Shown: in pieces, positions 24,160 through 35,904 of the stretch
Layout of the letters: the number at the start of each line of letters is the position of its first letter
Numbering within the stretch: the stretch's first letter is position 1
Assembly (NCBI GenBank): GCA_007115705.1
Contig: QXEO01000822.1
Span: 312,253 to 376,252 of the forward strand
Direction: 5' to 3'
Length of the DNA: 64,000 nucleotides
Source of the DNA: Dactylis glomerata
Taxonomy: Eukaryota > Streptophyta > Magnoliopsida > Poales > Poaceae
Made by a program: the position numbers and the translations under genes
The notes under the pieces: model-generated
The model's input: the letters and a program-made list of their open reading frames with translations, nothing else
Database searches by the model: none
What the model was told of the DNA's origin: nothing

Positions 24160-24371
24160 CAACCTTTAGCACCGGTTCGTATTACGAACCGGTGCTAAAG
24201 GTCCTCCAGCTGGGGCGCGTGTGGGAGGCCACATGGAGGGTCTTTAGCACCGGTTCATAACGCAACCGGTGCTAAAGGTTAAGGCTTTAGTCCCAGATGC
24301 GTTGCACCGGTTCCAAAACTGGTGCTAAAGGCAGTTACAAACCGGTGCTATTGCTCTGTTTTCCACTAGTG
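24160..24371. repeat. Right subterminal palindromes and terminal repeat of the CACTA element
   Basis: A palindrome with perfect 20-bp arms separated by one base lies at 24162-24202, and weaker ones at about 24243-24282 and 24305-24356. The element ends TTTTCCACTAGTG at 24371. Just upstream (24108-24147) are a few TTTAGGG telomere-type heptamers. Confidence 0.88.
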
Positions 24372-24641
24372 CTTGTAAGGAAAGACACGAATTTGTTTTC
24401 CTAAAAAAAATAGATTTGGCAGCTTGTTTTTTTAGATTAAACGCTGCGATATATTAACTAGGCACACTCAGTAATACCCAGCTAACAATTATTAGCATAT
24501 AGAAATTAGCACCTTATAGTTTTCTATATAAAGGTGTATGCTGCACTAAGATTTATCATACTTCTGCACAAAACTGTTATCCACCTGGGCAGCTTCATCC
24601 AACTGCAAAACAAAATAATTGTAAATCAAGTGTCTCTTAAG
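24372..24641. repeat. Tandem unit 3, right part, ending in an empty hAT site
   Basis: This continues unit 3 from CTTGTAAGGAAAGACACG. It ends TGTCTCTTAAGGCGTAACC, with a single CTCTTAAG at 24634-24641 where the other unit junctions have a hAT element between two copies. Confidence 0.87.
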
Positions 24642-25056
24642 GCGTAACCAAAGATGACTACAAAGCCAAGCAACGTATAGCTCGTTATTAACGCGGAAGA
24701 TCGATCTCATCGGACACATGCTCTGCAGCCTTACGCTGTAATATGTCTAATAATGCATGATTTTGAAGGCACTACGTCTAGGAGTTGATATTTATAAAAT
24801 TTCCATAAAATCTGCAGTACTCAGTACTCTAGTAAGATGCATGAGCTGATCATGAAATCAGCATATAAGGGAATCAATTAATTGAAAAGGCCCAATATGG
24901 CCACGTGTTCCTTACCTGTTTAAGGTGATTTTCCATCTAGCAAATATGATGTGATCCATCTAGCAAATGTGATGCAAACCATCAAGGGGAGCTGTGAATC
25001 GATCTTAATTCAGCTCAACCAAACACTCAGTTAATTAGTCCGCTCAGTTTATGTGC
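24642..25056. other. Truncated fourth unit start, then unrecognised sequence
   Basis: About 100 bases repeat the beginning of the tandem unit and then diverge after TGTAATA near 24745. The rest is AT-rich, with a short direct repeat CATCTAGCAAATRTGATG near 24940 and 24958. I see no gene. Confidence 0.6.
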
Positions 25057-25937
25057 TTTCATGCAAGGTAGAAACATCCTTGATGGTGTTGTAACTTTAC
25101 ATAAAACAGTTCATGAACTACACTCTAAAAAACTGAATGGGGTTATATTAAAATTAGACTTTGAAAAAGCTTATAATAAAGTTAAATGGTCTTTTCTTCA
25201 ACAGACACTCAGAATGAAAGGTTTTTCAGCCGAGTGGCGCGTGTTGATTAATTCTTTTGTGTCTGGAGGAAGTGTCGCCATCAAAGTCAATGACAATGTG
25301 GGTAGATATTTCCAGACACTTAAGGGCCTTCGACAGGGCGATCCTCTATCACCGATACTATTTAATATAGTGGCTGATATGCTCGCTATAATGATCGAAC
25401 GTGCGAAAAATGATGGTCTCATTGAAGGAGTTATTCCTCACTTTGTGGATGGGGGATTATCCATCCTTCAATATGCCGATGACACAATTCTTTTTATGGA
25501 ACATGAGTTGGAGAAAGCACAAAACCTGAAGTGAATACTCTCAGCGTTCGAGCAATTATCCGGGCTCAACATTAACTTCCATAAGAGTGAGTTGTTTTGT
25601 TTTGGCGAGGCTACTAATGAGGTTGACGCATATGCCAACTTATTTGGCTATGGGCAAGGTCAGTTTCCTATGAAGTATTTAGGCATTCCGATACATTATC
25701 GTAGACTCACAATTGCTGAATGGAAACTCGTTGAAGAGAGACTTCAAAAACGTCTTTCTAGTTGGAAAGGCAAGCTACCATCCTTAGGAGGGAGATTAGT
25801 GCTAATTAATTCGGTTCTATCGAATATGGTACTGCATATGATCTCCTTCTTTTTGTTGCCAAAAGGAGTTCTTCACAAACTAGACTATTACCGGTCTAGA
25901 TTCTTTTGGCAAGGGGATAGTGAGAAAAAGAAGTATA

Positions 25938-27478
25938 TGATACGTCTCAAACGTATCTATAATTTTTGATGCTCCATGCTTGTTTTTACACCATTTGCCT
26001 TATCTTTCGTTACACTTCGTGGCGTTTTTATGCGATTTCTGGAACTAACCTATTGACAAGATGCCACAGTGCCAGTTCCCTTTTTTCTGCTGTTTTTGTG
26101 TTTCAGAAATGCTACACCGGAAATATTCTCGGAATTGGACGAAACAAGTTCCAGAAGTCTTATTTTTCCCGGAAGCTTCCCGAAGACCGAAAGAGAGCCG
26201 GAGGGGGGCCAGAGGCCGCCCTCACATGTAGGGGGCGCGGCCCAGCCCCTGGCCGCGCCCACCTGGTGTGAGGAGCCCCTGGTTGCCTCCTGACAACGCC
26301 CCTTCGCCTATATAAAGCCTCGGGACGGAAAACCCTAGGAGAATCGGCAAATTTCCAGAAAGAGTTCCGTAGCTCCGCCGCCACCACCGACGAATTTCGG
26401 GGGACAGAAGTCTCTGTTCCGGCACAATGCCGGGATGGGGAAGTGCCCCCGGAGCCATCTCCATCGGTCTCCATCGCCGTCTCCGCCGTCTCCATTGACC
26501 TCACCGCCATCTCCATCAACCTTGCTGTCTCCTATGATGAGGAGGGAGTAATTCTCCCCCGGGGCTGAGGGCTCTACCGGTAGCTATGTGGTTCACCTCT
26601 CTCTCCCATGATGTGATCTTTATGTGATCGTGAGCTTTGTATCATGTTGAATAAGTAGATGCTACTCTTCATCATTATGTGTACTCTAGTGGTATTATTA
26701 AAGTAATCTATTCCTCCTGCCATGGTGTAACGGTGACAGTGTGTGCATCGTGGTGGTACTTGGTCTAGGCTATGATTGTGATCTCTTATGGATTATGAGA
26801 ATAATTATCACTATGATAGTATTGAAGTGATCTATTCCTTCTTTCATGGTGTAATGTTGACAGTGTGTGCACCGTGTTAGTACTTGGTCTAAGTTGCAAT
26901 AATATCTATCTTGAGTTGTGATTTTATTTGGATATCTCTATGAGTGGTCTTTGTCAAGTACTTGATGAACTTTGAGGAGTGCTTCGTAGCCCTACGCAAT
27001 GATTAGTGTTATTCAATAGGAGAGTAATTCAGAGTACCATAGTGAAGAGAAGTTATCTATTGGTTCAATTATGTTATATTTGTTGGGAGTGTGTCCACTA
27101 GTGAAAGTATGATCCCTAGGCCTTGTTTCCAAGCTTTGCACACCGTTTACTTGCTTTTTGTTACTTGTTTGCTTGCTGCCATTTTTATTCCAGATTGCAT
27201 TTACTACTTATAATCATCTATACCACTTGTATTTCACTATCTCTTCGCCGAACTAGTGCACCTATACATCTGACAAGTGTATTGGGTGTGTTGGGGACAC
27301 AAGAGACTTTCTGTATCGTAATTGCAGGGTTGTTTGAGAGGGATAGCTTTGACCTCTTCCTCCCTGAGTTCGATAAACCTTGGGTGATCCACTTAAGGGA
27401 AACTTGTTGCTGCTCTACAAACCTCTGCACTTGGAGGCCCAACACTGTCTACAAGAACAGAAGCGTGTGTAGACATCA
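25938..27478 (+). repeat. 5' LTR of element B
   Basis: It starts TGATACGTCTC and ends GTAGACATCA. The first ~230 bases and the promoter area resemble the A/C/D LTRs, but the rest (R/U5) does not. A TATA box (TATATAAA) lies at 26309-26316, 371 bases from the start, at the same offset as in the 3' LTR. Confidence 0.93.
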
Positions 27479-27488
27479 AGCTCTTTTC

Positions 27489-27506
27489 TGGCGCCGTTGC
27501 CGGGGA
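27489..27506 (+). promoter_or_regulatory. Primer binding site of element B (tRNA-Asp)
   Basis: TGGCGCCGTTGCCGGGGA is complementary to the 3' end of plant tRNA-Asp(GTC). It lies 10 bases after the 5' LTR. Confidence 0.88.
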
Positions 27507-27618
27507 GGTAAGGTAAAAGGTACTCGCATCCTCCTGTGTGAGTGCTCGGAGTTATTTCCTTTAGATTCTGCAATTATATCTTTTTGTTTCTTGTTTTTAT
27601 TTTCACTAGTTAGGCTTA

Positions 27619-30135
27619 ATGGAAAATAAAGAGTTCTTTAGTCTTTTTTCTGATTTTAGATTTGAAGAGAAAATTGAAAAACCTTTGGAGCTTATTTCGC
27701 ATAGCAATGTTATTAGTACGAATGCTTTGAATCCCGTTATTGCTAATGCTATGGAAAAGTCTAAGCATGGGGAAGCTGGTTTTGTTAAGTATGATATTTT
27801 TAGTTCCCCAGCTTTAGTGGAGAAAGTTTGTTCTGATAATATATTATCTCCCATATGTGATGTTTCTAATGATGCTTGTGCTCCTCATCCTTTTGAAATA
27901 CCTACGAAGATTGTTGAACGTGTTAGGGATAACTGCTATTCAGGAGATGGAACTGTCCATCTGGGTGATCACTTACTTTTTATACATGAATCATGCGAGT
28001 TGTTTAGGTGTGCAGGTATTTTGCCAAGCCAGGTCAAGAGGAAGCTATTCTCTTTATCATTGAAAGGTAGAGCTGAGGAGTGGTATCGACTGCTTCAAGA
28101 TGGTCCATCTATTGCATGGGAGGAAATTGTGCCTCTCTTTTATTCCAAGTTTTATCCTCCAAGTGAAGTTCATAAAGATCGTAATTGGATATATAACTTT
28201 TGGCCTCATGAGGGAGAAAGCATTGCCCAAGCGTGGGGAAGATTGAAGTTACTAATGCACAAATGTCCTATTCATGATCTTCCCCGTAATATTATTATTA
28301 ATAATTTTTATGCAAGGCTTTCAGGATATTACAAGGACTATCTAGATGCATGCTTTGATGGGTCTTTCACAAGAAAGGATGTTGACACCAAGTGGGATCT
28401 GCTTGAGACAATTCAAAACAATATTGAAGGTTGGGATAGCGACAAAGGTAAAGGATCAGGTATGAATTACGAGTTTGATTGCATTAAGTCTTTCGCTGAA
28501 ACTGCTAATTTTCAAGAGCTTAGTGCTAAATATGGTCTTGATCCTCAAATTATGGTTGATTGCTTTAAAGCCTTTGCTTCCCATATGAATGTTCCTAAAG
28601 GAAATGGGGACGTGTATCATGAACCTTTTAAGGACACTTGCATAGAAAGTGATATTGTTATTGATGATTGCAATGAACATGCTCAAACTTCTAAAAGTCC
28701 TATTTCTTATAAGCATGTTAATTTTTGTGGAATACATAGACCTTGTGAACAGAGTTACAACAAGGAAGATTATTGCATCACCCACGCAAATGAAGAAACC
28801 AGTATGTGGCTCAAGGATCTAGATGTGCTTGGTGAAAGGGTTTGTGAGCTTTATCCTTTTCTTTGTGAACTTTGCGGTAAAAAGGGTCACTTTAATTTTC
28901 AATGCCCAATTAATCGAATGAGTACCGCAGATTTGTATTGTGATGATAAGATTACTTTCAATCAGTATGATGAGCTTACTTTGTTTTTGAATTGTGAAGA
29001 GATATCTAGAAAGATTTCTTTGGTTGATATGAGAGATGTTGACATTAATAGCACCCTTCATGGTTGTCGTCTCTATTGTGCTAAAGATTGCCTCACAAAT
29101 ACTTACTTACAAGATCTTATAAAACATGATGTTTTGCCAAGCTATGACAGGACTAATAGATGTTTCGATCTTATTAATAGAGAGGAGGAATCCTCCAAAG
29201 TTTCTTCTGTTATTCCTGTCAGCAAACCAGATTATGTGGAGAAGATGCCTGTCCCTCCTAAAGATTATGTGGAGAAGATGCCCTTCAAGTCTCTTCTTCC
29301 TAAAGGAGAGAGTAAGAAGAGTATGAAGAAGAAGAAGAAGAGGAGGAGTAAAAGGCGTGAGGACACGGTATCTTCCCCTAAGCGTTATGATCCTGCTATA
29401 GATTATGATAATTCTGATTGGGATGATGTTCCTATGCCTATTACTTATGTTAGTGATCATGATTGGGAAAAGCACTCTACTTTTGATACTGAAAATCTTT
29501 TTGGTACCAATTCTAAGGTTAATAATTGCTTTACCATTAGTGCTATCCATGTTCCTTCTTATGATGATATGTTTGATGAATATGCTTTGCGACATAGTAA
29601 TTCTCTATCTTTTGATGATACTAAGCCTCTAGTTTATGATGATGAGTATAATGTTTTCAATTCACCTACTTTTGAGGAGAAAATCAGTTATGATTACAAT
29701 ATGCCTCCTGTTTTTGATGATTATGGTGATGAGAATAATTATTCTGTTGAATCTGCTCCTACTTCGATTGTTCATGTGGGGAGTATTAATTCTTTTATGC
29801 ATGTGGCGCATGATAGGGAAGCTTTATGTGATAGTTATATTGTTAATTCTATTCATGATGCTACTGAAAGTTATTATGAGAGAGGGAAACAGGGTTTGAT
29901 GGATCTCAACAATATTGAGTTTCCCCTCTTTATGTTGCAACTCTTGAAGTTGTACTTGTTTTGCCTTCCTATGCTTTTTGCTTTGCGCTTTCATGACTTG
30001 TCTCTTTACAAGACTATTTTTCATAGGAAGTGGTTTAGATTTAAATGTGTTCCATACTTGCTTTTTGATGCTCTCTATTGCTTTAAGTTCCTATATGGCG
30101 CCTTTGCCTCAAGCTTTTATATGGCGCCCACATGA
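27619..30135 (+). CDS. gag: Gag-like protein of element B (838 residues)
   Basis: This would be the structural particle protein of the element. Residues about 100-300 form a retrotransposon gag domain (WYRLLQDGPSIAW, FYSKFYPPSEVHKDRN, GESIAQAWGRLKLL). A CCHC zinc knuckle (CELCGKKGHFNFQC) spans residues 416-429. A Lys-rich basic stretch follows near 575, then a long acidic Asp/Tyr-rich region, and a hydrophobic, Phe/Leu-rich tail at 775-835 that could be a membrane segment. The ORF is intact and starts 112 bases after the primer site. There is no protease or polymerase after it. It is longer than usual plant gag proteins, and the C-terminal 400 residues have no assignment I can make. Confidence 0.85.
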   Translation: MENKEFFSLFSDFRFEEKIEKPLELISHSNVISTNALNPVIANAMEKSKHGEAGFVKYDIFSSPALVEKVCSDNILSPICDVSNDACAPHPFEIPTKIVERVRDNCYSGDGTVHLGDHLLFIHESCELFRCAGILPSQVKRKLFSLSLKGRAEEWYRLLQDGPSIAWEEIVPLFYSKFYPPSEVHKDRNWIYNFWPHEGESIAQAWGRLKLLMHKCPIHDLPRNIIINNFYARLSGYYKDYLDACFDGSFTRKDVDTKWDLLETIQNNIEGWDSDKGKGSGMNYEFDCIKSFAETANFQELSAKYGLDPQIMVDCFKAFASHMNVPKGNGDVYHEPFKDTCIESDIVIDDCNEHAQTSKSPISYKHVNFCGIHRPCEQSYNKEDYCITHANEETSMWLKDLDVLGERVCELYPFLCELCGKKGHFNFQCPINRMSTADLYCDDKITFNQYDELTLFLNCEEISRKISLVDMRDVDINSTLHGCRLYCAKDCLTNTYLQDLIKHDVLPSYDRTNRCFDLINREEESSKVSSVIPVSKPDYVEKMPVPPKDYVEKMPFKSLLPKGESKKSMKKKKKRRSKRREDTVSSPKRYDPAIDYDNSDWDDVPMPITYVSDHDWEKHSTFDTENLFGTNSKVNNCFTISAIHVPSYDDMFDEYALRHSNSLSFDDTKPLVYDDEYNVFNSPTFEEKISYDYNMPPVFDDYGDENNYSVESAPTSIVHVGSINSFMHVAHDREALCDSYIVNSIHDATESYYERGKQGLMDLNNIEFPLFMLQLLKLYLFCLPMLFALRFHDLSLYKTIFHRKWFRFKCVPYLLFDALYCFKFLYGAFASSFYMAPT

Positions 30136-33062
30136 GCATCTTTGCAAATTACTGCGCCTAGCTCAAAGGCGTTAAAGAAAAGCACTCTTGGGAGATAACC
30201 CAATGTTTTATTTCTAGTACTTTTTCTTTTATTTGAGTCTTGGAAGTTATTAATACTGTAATAACTGCTCCTTATCCTTTTTATTTCGTTGTTGTGTCAA
30301 GGGAAGCCTCTAATTTGAGTGAGGTAAGATTTGGGGATGTTGCTGTCCTGAAACAGTTTTCGGTGCTGCACCGTAAAAATTTGTGAAAATTCTCTGTATA
30401 TCTTTTTGACCTGCGATTTCTTGTGCATATGCCCCAGGTTATATCCAAACTTTCATTAGTTGAACACTTTTTGATTTGAGCAACAGAAAACCCCTCAAAA
30501 ATTCGACCTTTGTCAGTTATTCTGTTTTGACAGATTTCTGCCAATATTTGTGTTTGCCGCTTTATCGCTTTCTTTTTGAGTTCTTTTGATCACGGAACTT
30601 TTGGGGAAGTTGCTACAGTAGTATATGCTTTATATTTGGTGGTTTTAGGTTGAAACCTGAAGCAAAAAGGGTTGATTCATTGCTATGCTTACACTAATGT
30701 TGCTAATAGATTTGTGTTTAGTTTTGTATGAAGGAAGTTTTCAAGTGTAGGGATCGGAGAGTGATGAGATGAGATGAAGAATGGACAAAAGCTTAAGCTT
30801 GGGGATGCCCAGCACCCCAAGAAATATCGAAGAAGTACAAGCGTCAAAGCTTGGGGATGCCCCCGAGGCACCCCTTCTTCATCGGCAAATATCAGGTCAC
30901 CTTTCAAGACATTATATTTTTATTGCTTCATGCATTATGTGTTTTTCTTGGAGCGTCAGTTGTTTTAGTCTTCAGTATTAGTTTAGTTTAGTTTGCTGCA
31001 ATAAATGGTTAGATCACATCATGTTTCTTTTGGAGGAGATGAACTCGTTTTTCATTGCCAAGAACACTCTAGTTTTCACTCTTATCGTTCGACGAGTGTT
31101 CTCTTTTTCTGCCACTGCGTTTAGCCTTTGTTTTTCGCCTTGATTTTTGTTCAGATCTTGTTTTATCTTTCCATAAAGGTGTATTTTGACCTCTGGTCCA
31201 TGTTGGTTTTCCTCAAAAAGAGTTTCCTCAAAAAGGTTTTAATGGTGTTGGAAAAGAGAAAAAGCTTTATGCAAAAAAGTGGTACAAGTAGGAGCTTGTG
31301 TAGACTGCGGCCTACGCTTTTGCATGTCGTACTTGATGTCTTTTTGATAGTATGCTTAGTGGTTTTGCTGTAACATGACTTGTCTCAAATAACTGAGATT
31401 GCTTAATGAGCCTTTGAAAAAAATCATGCACTGTTTTTATCGTTTGGAAGCATTATTTTGCTTTTCTCCTTGATGCTTTATTTGGGTTGACTTGGCGCAT
31501 GATCACACATATTAGAGTCTTACAAAGTCGCCAATAGCCTCTATGATCATTTAGTTTTTGAATTTTGATGCCATCTTATGCTTCTTTTAATGTCGCTTTG
31601 CATGATTATGGCCGTTATTGCTCTCTTAGTTGGTCACTCCCAGTCTTTTGCTAGCCCTCGCCTTGTACTGAGTATGAGCTCTACTCGTGCATCGAACTCC
31701 TAAAAACCAAGTTTGCCAAAGTGTCCACCATACATACCTATTAGCAATTTGCTATTTCAAAGTACATTTGACTTGCTTTTATCTACTCTTCAAATTAAAC
31801 TCTTACCAGTGTTATGCGAAAATTGGTCAGTAAAGCTCTCACGAACCGGATGGTACACTTTACTTTTTCTCGTTCTTAAAAATTTGACATTGTGGTCTCT
31901 TTTGTTGAGTTGTTATGCTTGCAAGTTGTAAGTTGGAGACTAGCCCAACCATGCCATCATGGGGCAACCTTTCAACATTGCACTTCTTATTTGAGTTGAT
32001 ATCATGATCTTTTGTTTATGGATACTCGCGGTGTGAAATGAATTGGGAATCTTGCGGGATCGTGGAGTTTGTAAAGGTGTTAGAGAAACGCCTGGGCCAC
32101 CAATCTAAGCCATGCATAATTCATGGTGGAAATTTGCAGCATGCCCATAGTGGACATTCGACGACGCATCTCAAAATAAAAAGCTATACAAATGGTAAAT
32201 AAAAGAGATGTCGAGGTGTTCATTGTCTGCTTGTCCTGTCATTTTGATGTGGGCTTGTTCCATGTCATCGGGCATGAAGGTACCCCGTTGGCGGTTCTCA
32301 ATGATACGTATATACTTACAATGACAAGAGCTTGCTTGGGACTCTAAGTAAAGTAGCATGAGGTTTGGGTACTCGTATTCACAGGACACAAGGTTTTCAA
32401 CTTATGATTTGTCAAGCATATGCAGCATAAGTGTTCTCGCATTAACTTTAACCATTCAAGATGCTTATGATGGGGGCAATGAGAGCTCAAAGCCGGTAAG
32501 TACTATAATTTTTGAAGGTTTATAAAACTTGCAAACACTGCTTCCCTCCGCGAAGGGCCTTTCTTTTACTTTTATGTTGAGTCACCACCTTCTATCTTTA
32601 TGCACCATTAAGAGAGCATAGTTGTCATTCTTAGTATAATGTGCATTGTCCCAAAGTTTTCATTGATTGATTCATATTGTTGGTTTCACTTGTTCTCAAA
32701 TTATTTGTATCTAGTCGCCCTCTTAAACTTGAAGGTGTCCTATGCATTTATGTTTTGCTCTCCATGAAGGACAAGCTGAAAACCATTTGTATGTTTTTCC
32801 TTATGATTTGAACACACGTTTGACTTTCATTGTTTCATTTTCATGATCTTTTGTTTGTGTTCATTTTCATGTTATAACATGGTTGCTAAGTTTCTATTAT
32901 CAAGATTATGTCTTTCATGCCCATGTTTTAAGTTCTTTGATCTCAGCACTCAATGCTTTACCTATATGATCAAGATTGTGATGGTGCATGTCACCTCAAA
33001 AATTATTTCTTTTGTTATCACTTACCTACTCGAGGACGAGGAGGAGTTAAGCTAGGGGATGC
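30136..33062 (+). other. Non-coding post-gag region and purine tract of element B
   Basis: This is 2.9 kb without a convincing reading frame. It shares long stretches with A, C and D, including AGCACTCTTGGGAGATAACC near 30180 and AAGCTTAAGCTTGGGGATGC near 30790. It ends in the purine-rich GTTAAGCTAGGGGATGC just before the 3' LTR. It may act in RNA packaging or be left over from a lost pol; the sequence does not decide. Confidence 0.7.
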
Positions 33063-34603
33063 TGATACATCTCAAACGTATTTATAATTTTTGATGCTCC
33101 ATGCTTGTTTTTACACCATTTGCCTTGTGTTTCGTTACACTTCGTGGCGTTTTTATGCGATTTCTGGAACTAACCTATTGACAAGATGCCACAGTGCCAG
33201 TTCCCTGTTTTTTGCTATTTTTGTGTTTCAGAAATGCTACACAGGAAATATTCTCGGAATTGGACGAAACAAGTTCCAGAAGTCTTATTTTTCCCGGAAG
33301 CTTCCCGAAGACCGAAAGAGAGCCGGAGGGGGGCCAGAGGTCGCCCTCACACATAGGGGGCGCGGCCCAGCCCCTGGCCGCGCCCACCTGGTGTGAGGAG
33401 CCCCTGGTTGCCTCTTGACGACGCCCCTTCGCCTATATAAAGCCTCGGGACGGAAAACCCTAGGAGAATCGGCTAATTTCCAGAAAGAGTTCCGTAGCTC
33501 CGTCGCCACCACCGACGAATTTCGGGAGACAGAAGTCTCTGTTCCGGCACCCTGCCGGGACGGGAAAGTGCCCCCGGAGCCATCTCCATCATTCTCCATC
33601 GCCGTCTCCGTCGTCTCCATCGACCTCACCGCCATCTCCATCAACCTTGCTGTCTCCTATGATGATGAGGGAGTAGTTCTCCCCCGGGGCTGAGGGCTCT
33701 ACCGGTAGCTATGTGGTTTACCTCTCTCTCCCATGATGTGATCTTTATGTGATCGTGAGCTTTGTATCATGTTGAATAAGTAGATGCTACTCTTTATCAT
33801 TATGTGTACTCTAGTGGTGTTATTAAAGTAATATATTCCTCTTGCCATGGTGTAACGGTGACAGTGTGTGCATCGTGGTGGTACTTGGTCTAGGCTACGA
33901 TTGTGATCTCTTATGGATTATGAGAATAATTATCACTATGATAGTATTGAAGTGATCTATTCCTCCTTTCATGGTGTAATGTTGACAGTGTGTGCACTGT
34001 GTTAGTACTTGGTCTAAGTTGCAATAATATCTATCTTGAGTTGTGATTTGATTTGGATATCTCTATGAGTGGTGTTTGTCAAGTACTTGATGAACTTTGA
34101 GGAGTGCTTCGTAGCCCTACGCAATGATTAGTGTTATTCAATAGGAGAGTAATTCAGAGTACCATAGTGAAGAGAAGTTATCTATTGGTTCAATTATGTT
34201 ATATTTGTTGGGAGTGTGTCCACTAGTGAAAGTATGATCCCTAGGCCTTGTTTCCAAGCTTTGCACACCGTTTACTTGCTGTTTTGTTACTTGTTTGCTT
34301 GCTGCCGTTTTTTTCCAGATTGCATTTACTACTTATAATTATCTATACCACTTGTATTTCACTATCTCTTCGCCGAACTAGTGCACCTATACATCTGACA
34401 AGTGTATTGGGTGTGTTGGGGACACAAGAGACTTTCTGTATCGTAATTGCAGGGTTGTTTGAGAGGGATAGCTTTGACCTCTTCCTCCCTGAGTTCGATA
34501 AACCTTGGGTGATCCACTTAAGGGAAACTTACTGCTGCTCTACAAACATCTGCACTTGGAGGCCCAACACTGTCTACAAGAACAGAAGCGTGTGTAGACA
34601 TCA
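33063..34603 (+). repeat. 3' LTR of element B
   Basis: It has the same length and ends as the 5' LTR with scattered substitutions, for example TGATACAT for TGATACGT at the start. The TATA box is at 33434-33441. Confidence 0.93.
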
Positions 34604-35904
34604 GTATCGTTTAGCCAAATGGAGTGTCGTTTGTTGACCTAAGGACCAAGGAGGGCTTGGTATTCATGACCTGTCGGTCAATAATTCGGCGCTTCTTGGT
34701 AAGTGGCTCTTTAAGCTACTCACCGAGGATGGTACTTGGCAAACAATTCTTAAAAGGAAATATATTGGCCAAAAAGCACTTTCACAGGTTCTATGGAAAC
34801 TAGGTGAATCGCACTTTTGGGCTGGCCTGATGGCTACAAAGAAGTTTTTCTTTAGCCTAGGGACCTTTTCCATTAAAGATGGATCCAAGATTAGTTTCTT
34901 GGGAGACAGGTGGCTTGGTGCTACCTCACTTCGAGAACAATATCCAGCATTGTATAACATTGTGCGATACAAAGGTGATACTATTGCCAAAGTTTTGGAG
35001 ACTTCCCCTCCAAACGTATCGTTCAGAAGAGATTTGTCTGGTCAGAGACTTGTATTGGAACGCCTTACTTATATGTTTGGCGAATATCCATTTACAACCT
35101 GGACATGACGAATTTCGTTGGAATCTTCACGAGAACGGTAAATTCTCTGTAGCTTCCATGTACAATGCTCTGATCCAACCAGACATTCCATTTGACAAAG
35201 TTAGTAATAACAGACTTTGGAAATTGAAGATTCCGCTACGTATAAACGTATTTGGATGGTACCTATGTAAATGAGTCATCTTAACCAAAGATAATGTTGT
35301 AAAACGGAATTGGCATGATTGTAGAAAATGTGTTTTTTGTCATCAAGATGAAACAATTAAACACATTTTCTTCCAATGTCATTTTGCACGTTCTATATGG
35401 TCAGTCATCCAAGTAGCTTCAACCTTATATCCGCCACGCAGTATTGCCAATATTTTTGGGAATTGGCTTAACGGTATAGAACATAGGTTCAAAAAGCATA
35501 TTAGGGTGGGAGCGATTGCCTTTATTTGGTCGCTATGGCTATGTAGAAATGATAAAGTGCTTAACGATAAACAATCTTCTATTTTGCAGGTTATATACCG
35601 AGGTATCAGTACTCTCCGTTTATGGTCCTCTCTTCAGAGGGTGGAGGACCGGGACCTATTTACGGAGGTCTATTCACGATTAGAGACTACGGTGAGGGAT
35701 ACTTTTTTCCAACATGGATGGCCGCATAGTCTTCGTATCGGTTCCTCAGTTTAGGCGAGATTACAATTTATCATCATTATATGTACTTTTCCTTTTTTAT
35801 TAGTTCTCGACTGTGGTTTGGACTGTGTGCATCTTAATTATGCAGAGGCCGGGTGTAATACTTAAACTTTAAGTAATAAAGCGCTCTTTATCGAAAAAAT
35901 GTGC

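Larger units (their letters stand above)
6295..24371 (+). mobile_element. CACTA (En/Spm-type) DNA transposon with nested insertions
   Basis: The left end is CACTAGTAGAAAA and the right end is TTTTCCACTAGTG, an inverted pair. The 3-bp duplication CTT (6292-6294 and 24372-24374) and exact resumption of tandem unit 3 confirm both borders. It carries two plus-strand genes, TNP2 (6958-15607) and a second gene (18429-23914), both full of stops and frameshifts, so this copy is not autonomous. Removing retroelement A and the solo LTR leaves about 11 kb. Subterminal palindromes lie at both ends and, unusually, also in the middle. Confidence 0.96.
25938..34603 (+). mobile_element. Complete non-autonomous LTR retrotransposon B
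   Basis: Both LTRs (25938-27478 and 33063-34603) are exactly 1,541 bp. The flanks GTATA (25933-25937) and GTATC (34604-34608) are a 5-bp duplication with one substitution; the LINE reading frame shows GTATC is original. A tRNA-Asp primer site, an 838-residue gag ORF and a purine-rich tract before the 3' LTR are present. No protease, reverse transcriptase or integrase is found, so it depends on a partner. Confidence 0.93.
25061..35754 (+). pseudogene. LINE ORF2: reverse transcriptase and zf-RVT region, broken
   Basis: The reverse transcriptase shows KLDFEKAYNKVKW, GLRQGDPLSPILFN and the catalytic YADD in LQYADDTILFM (near 25470). After a stop at about 25532 the frame goes on to RSRFFWQGDSEKKK, where element B interrupts. 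It resumes with RLAKW at 34607, then GGLGIHDLSVNN, FLGDRWLG and a zf-RVT-type region with CVFCHQDETIKHIFFQC (near 35330). Further stops and a frameshift occur at about 34636, 35106 and 35272. The endonuclease half is missing because of 5' truncation. It can make no active protein. Confidence 0.85.
25057..35898 (+). mobile_element. 5'-truncated LINE retrotransposon, split by element B
   Basis: The LINE starts inside the reverse transcriptase (FMQGRNILDGV) and ends at a short A run (35894-35899) preceded by AATAAAGCGC. A 6-bp candidate target duplication ATGTGC lies at 25051-25056 and 35899-35904. The coding parts are 25057-25937 and 34604-35754. Without element B it is about 2.2 kb. It inserted in sequence beside the end of the tandem array. 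Confidence 0.85.
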
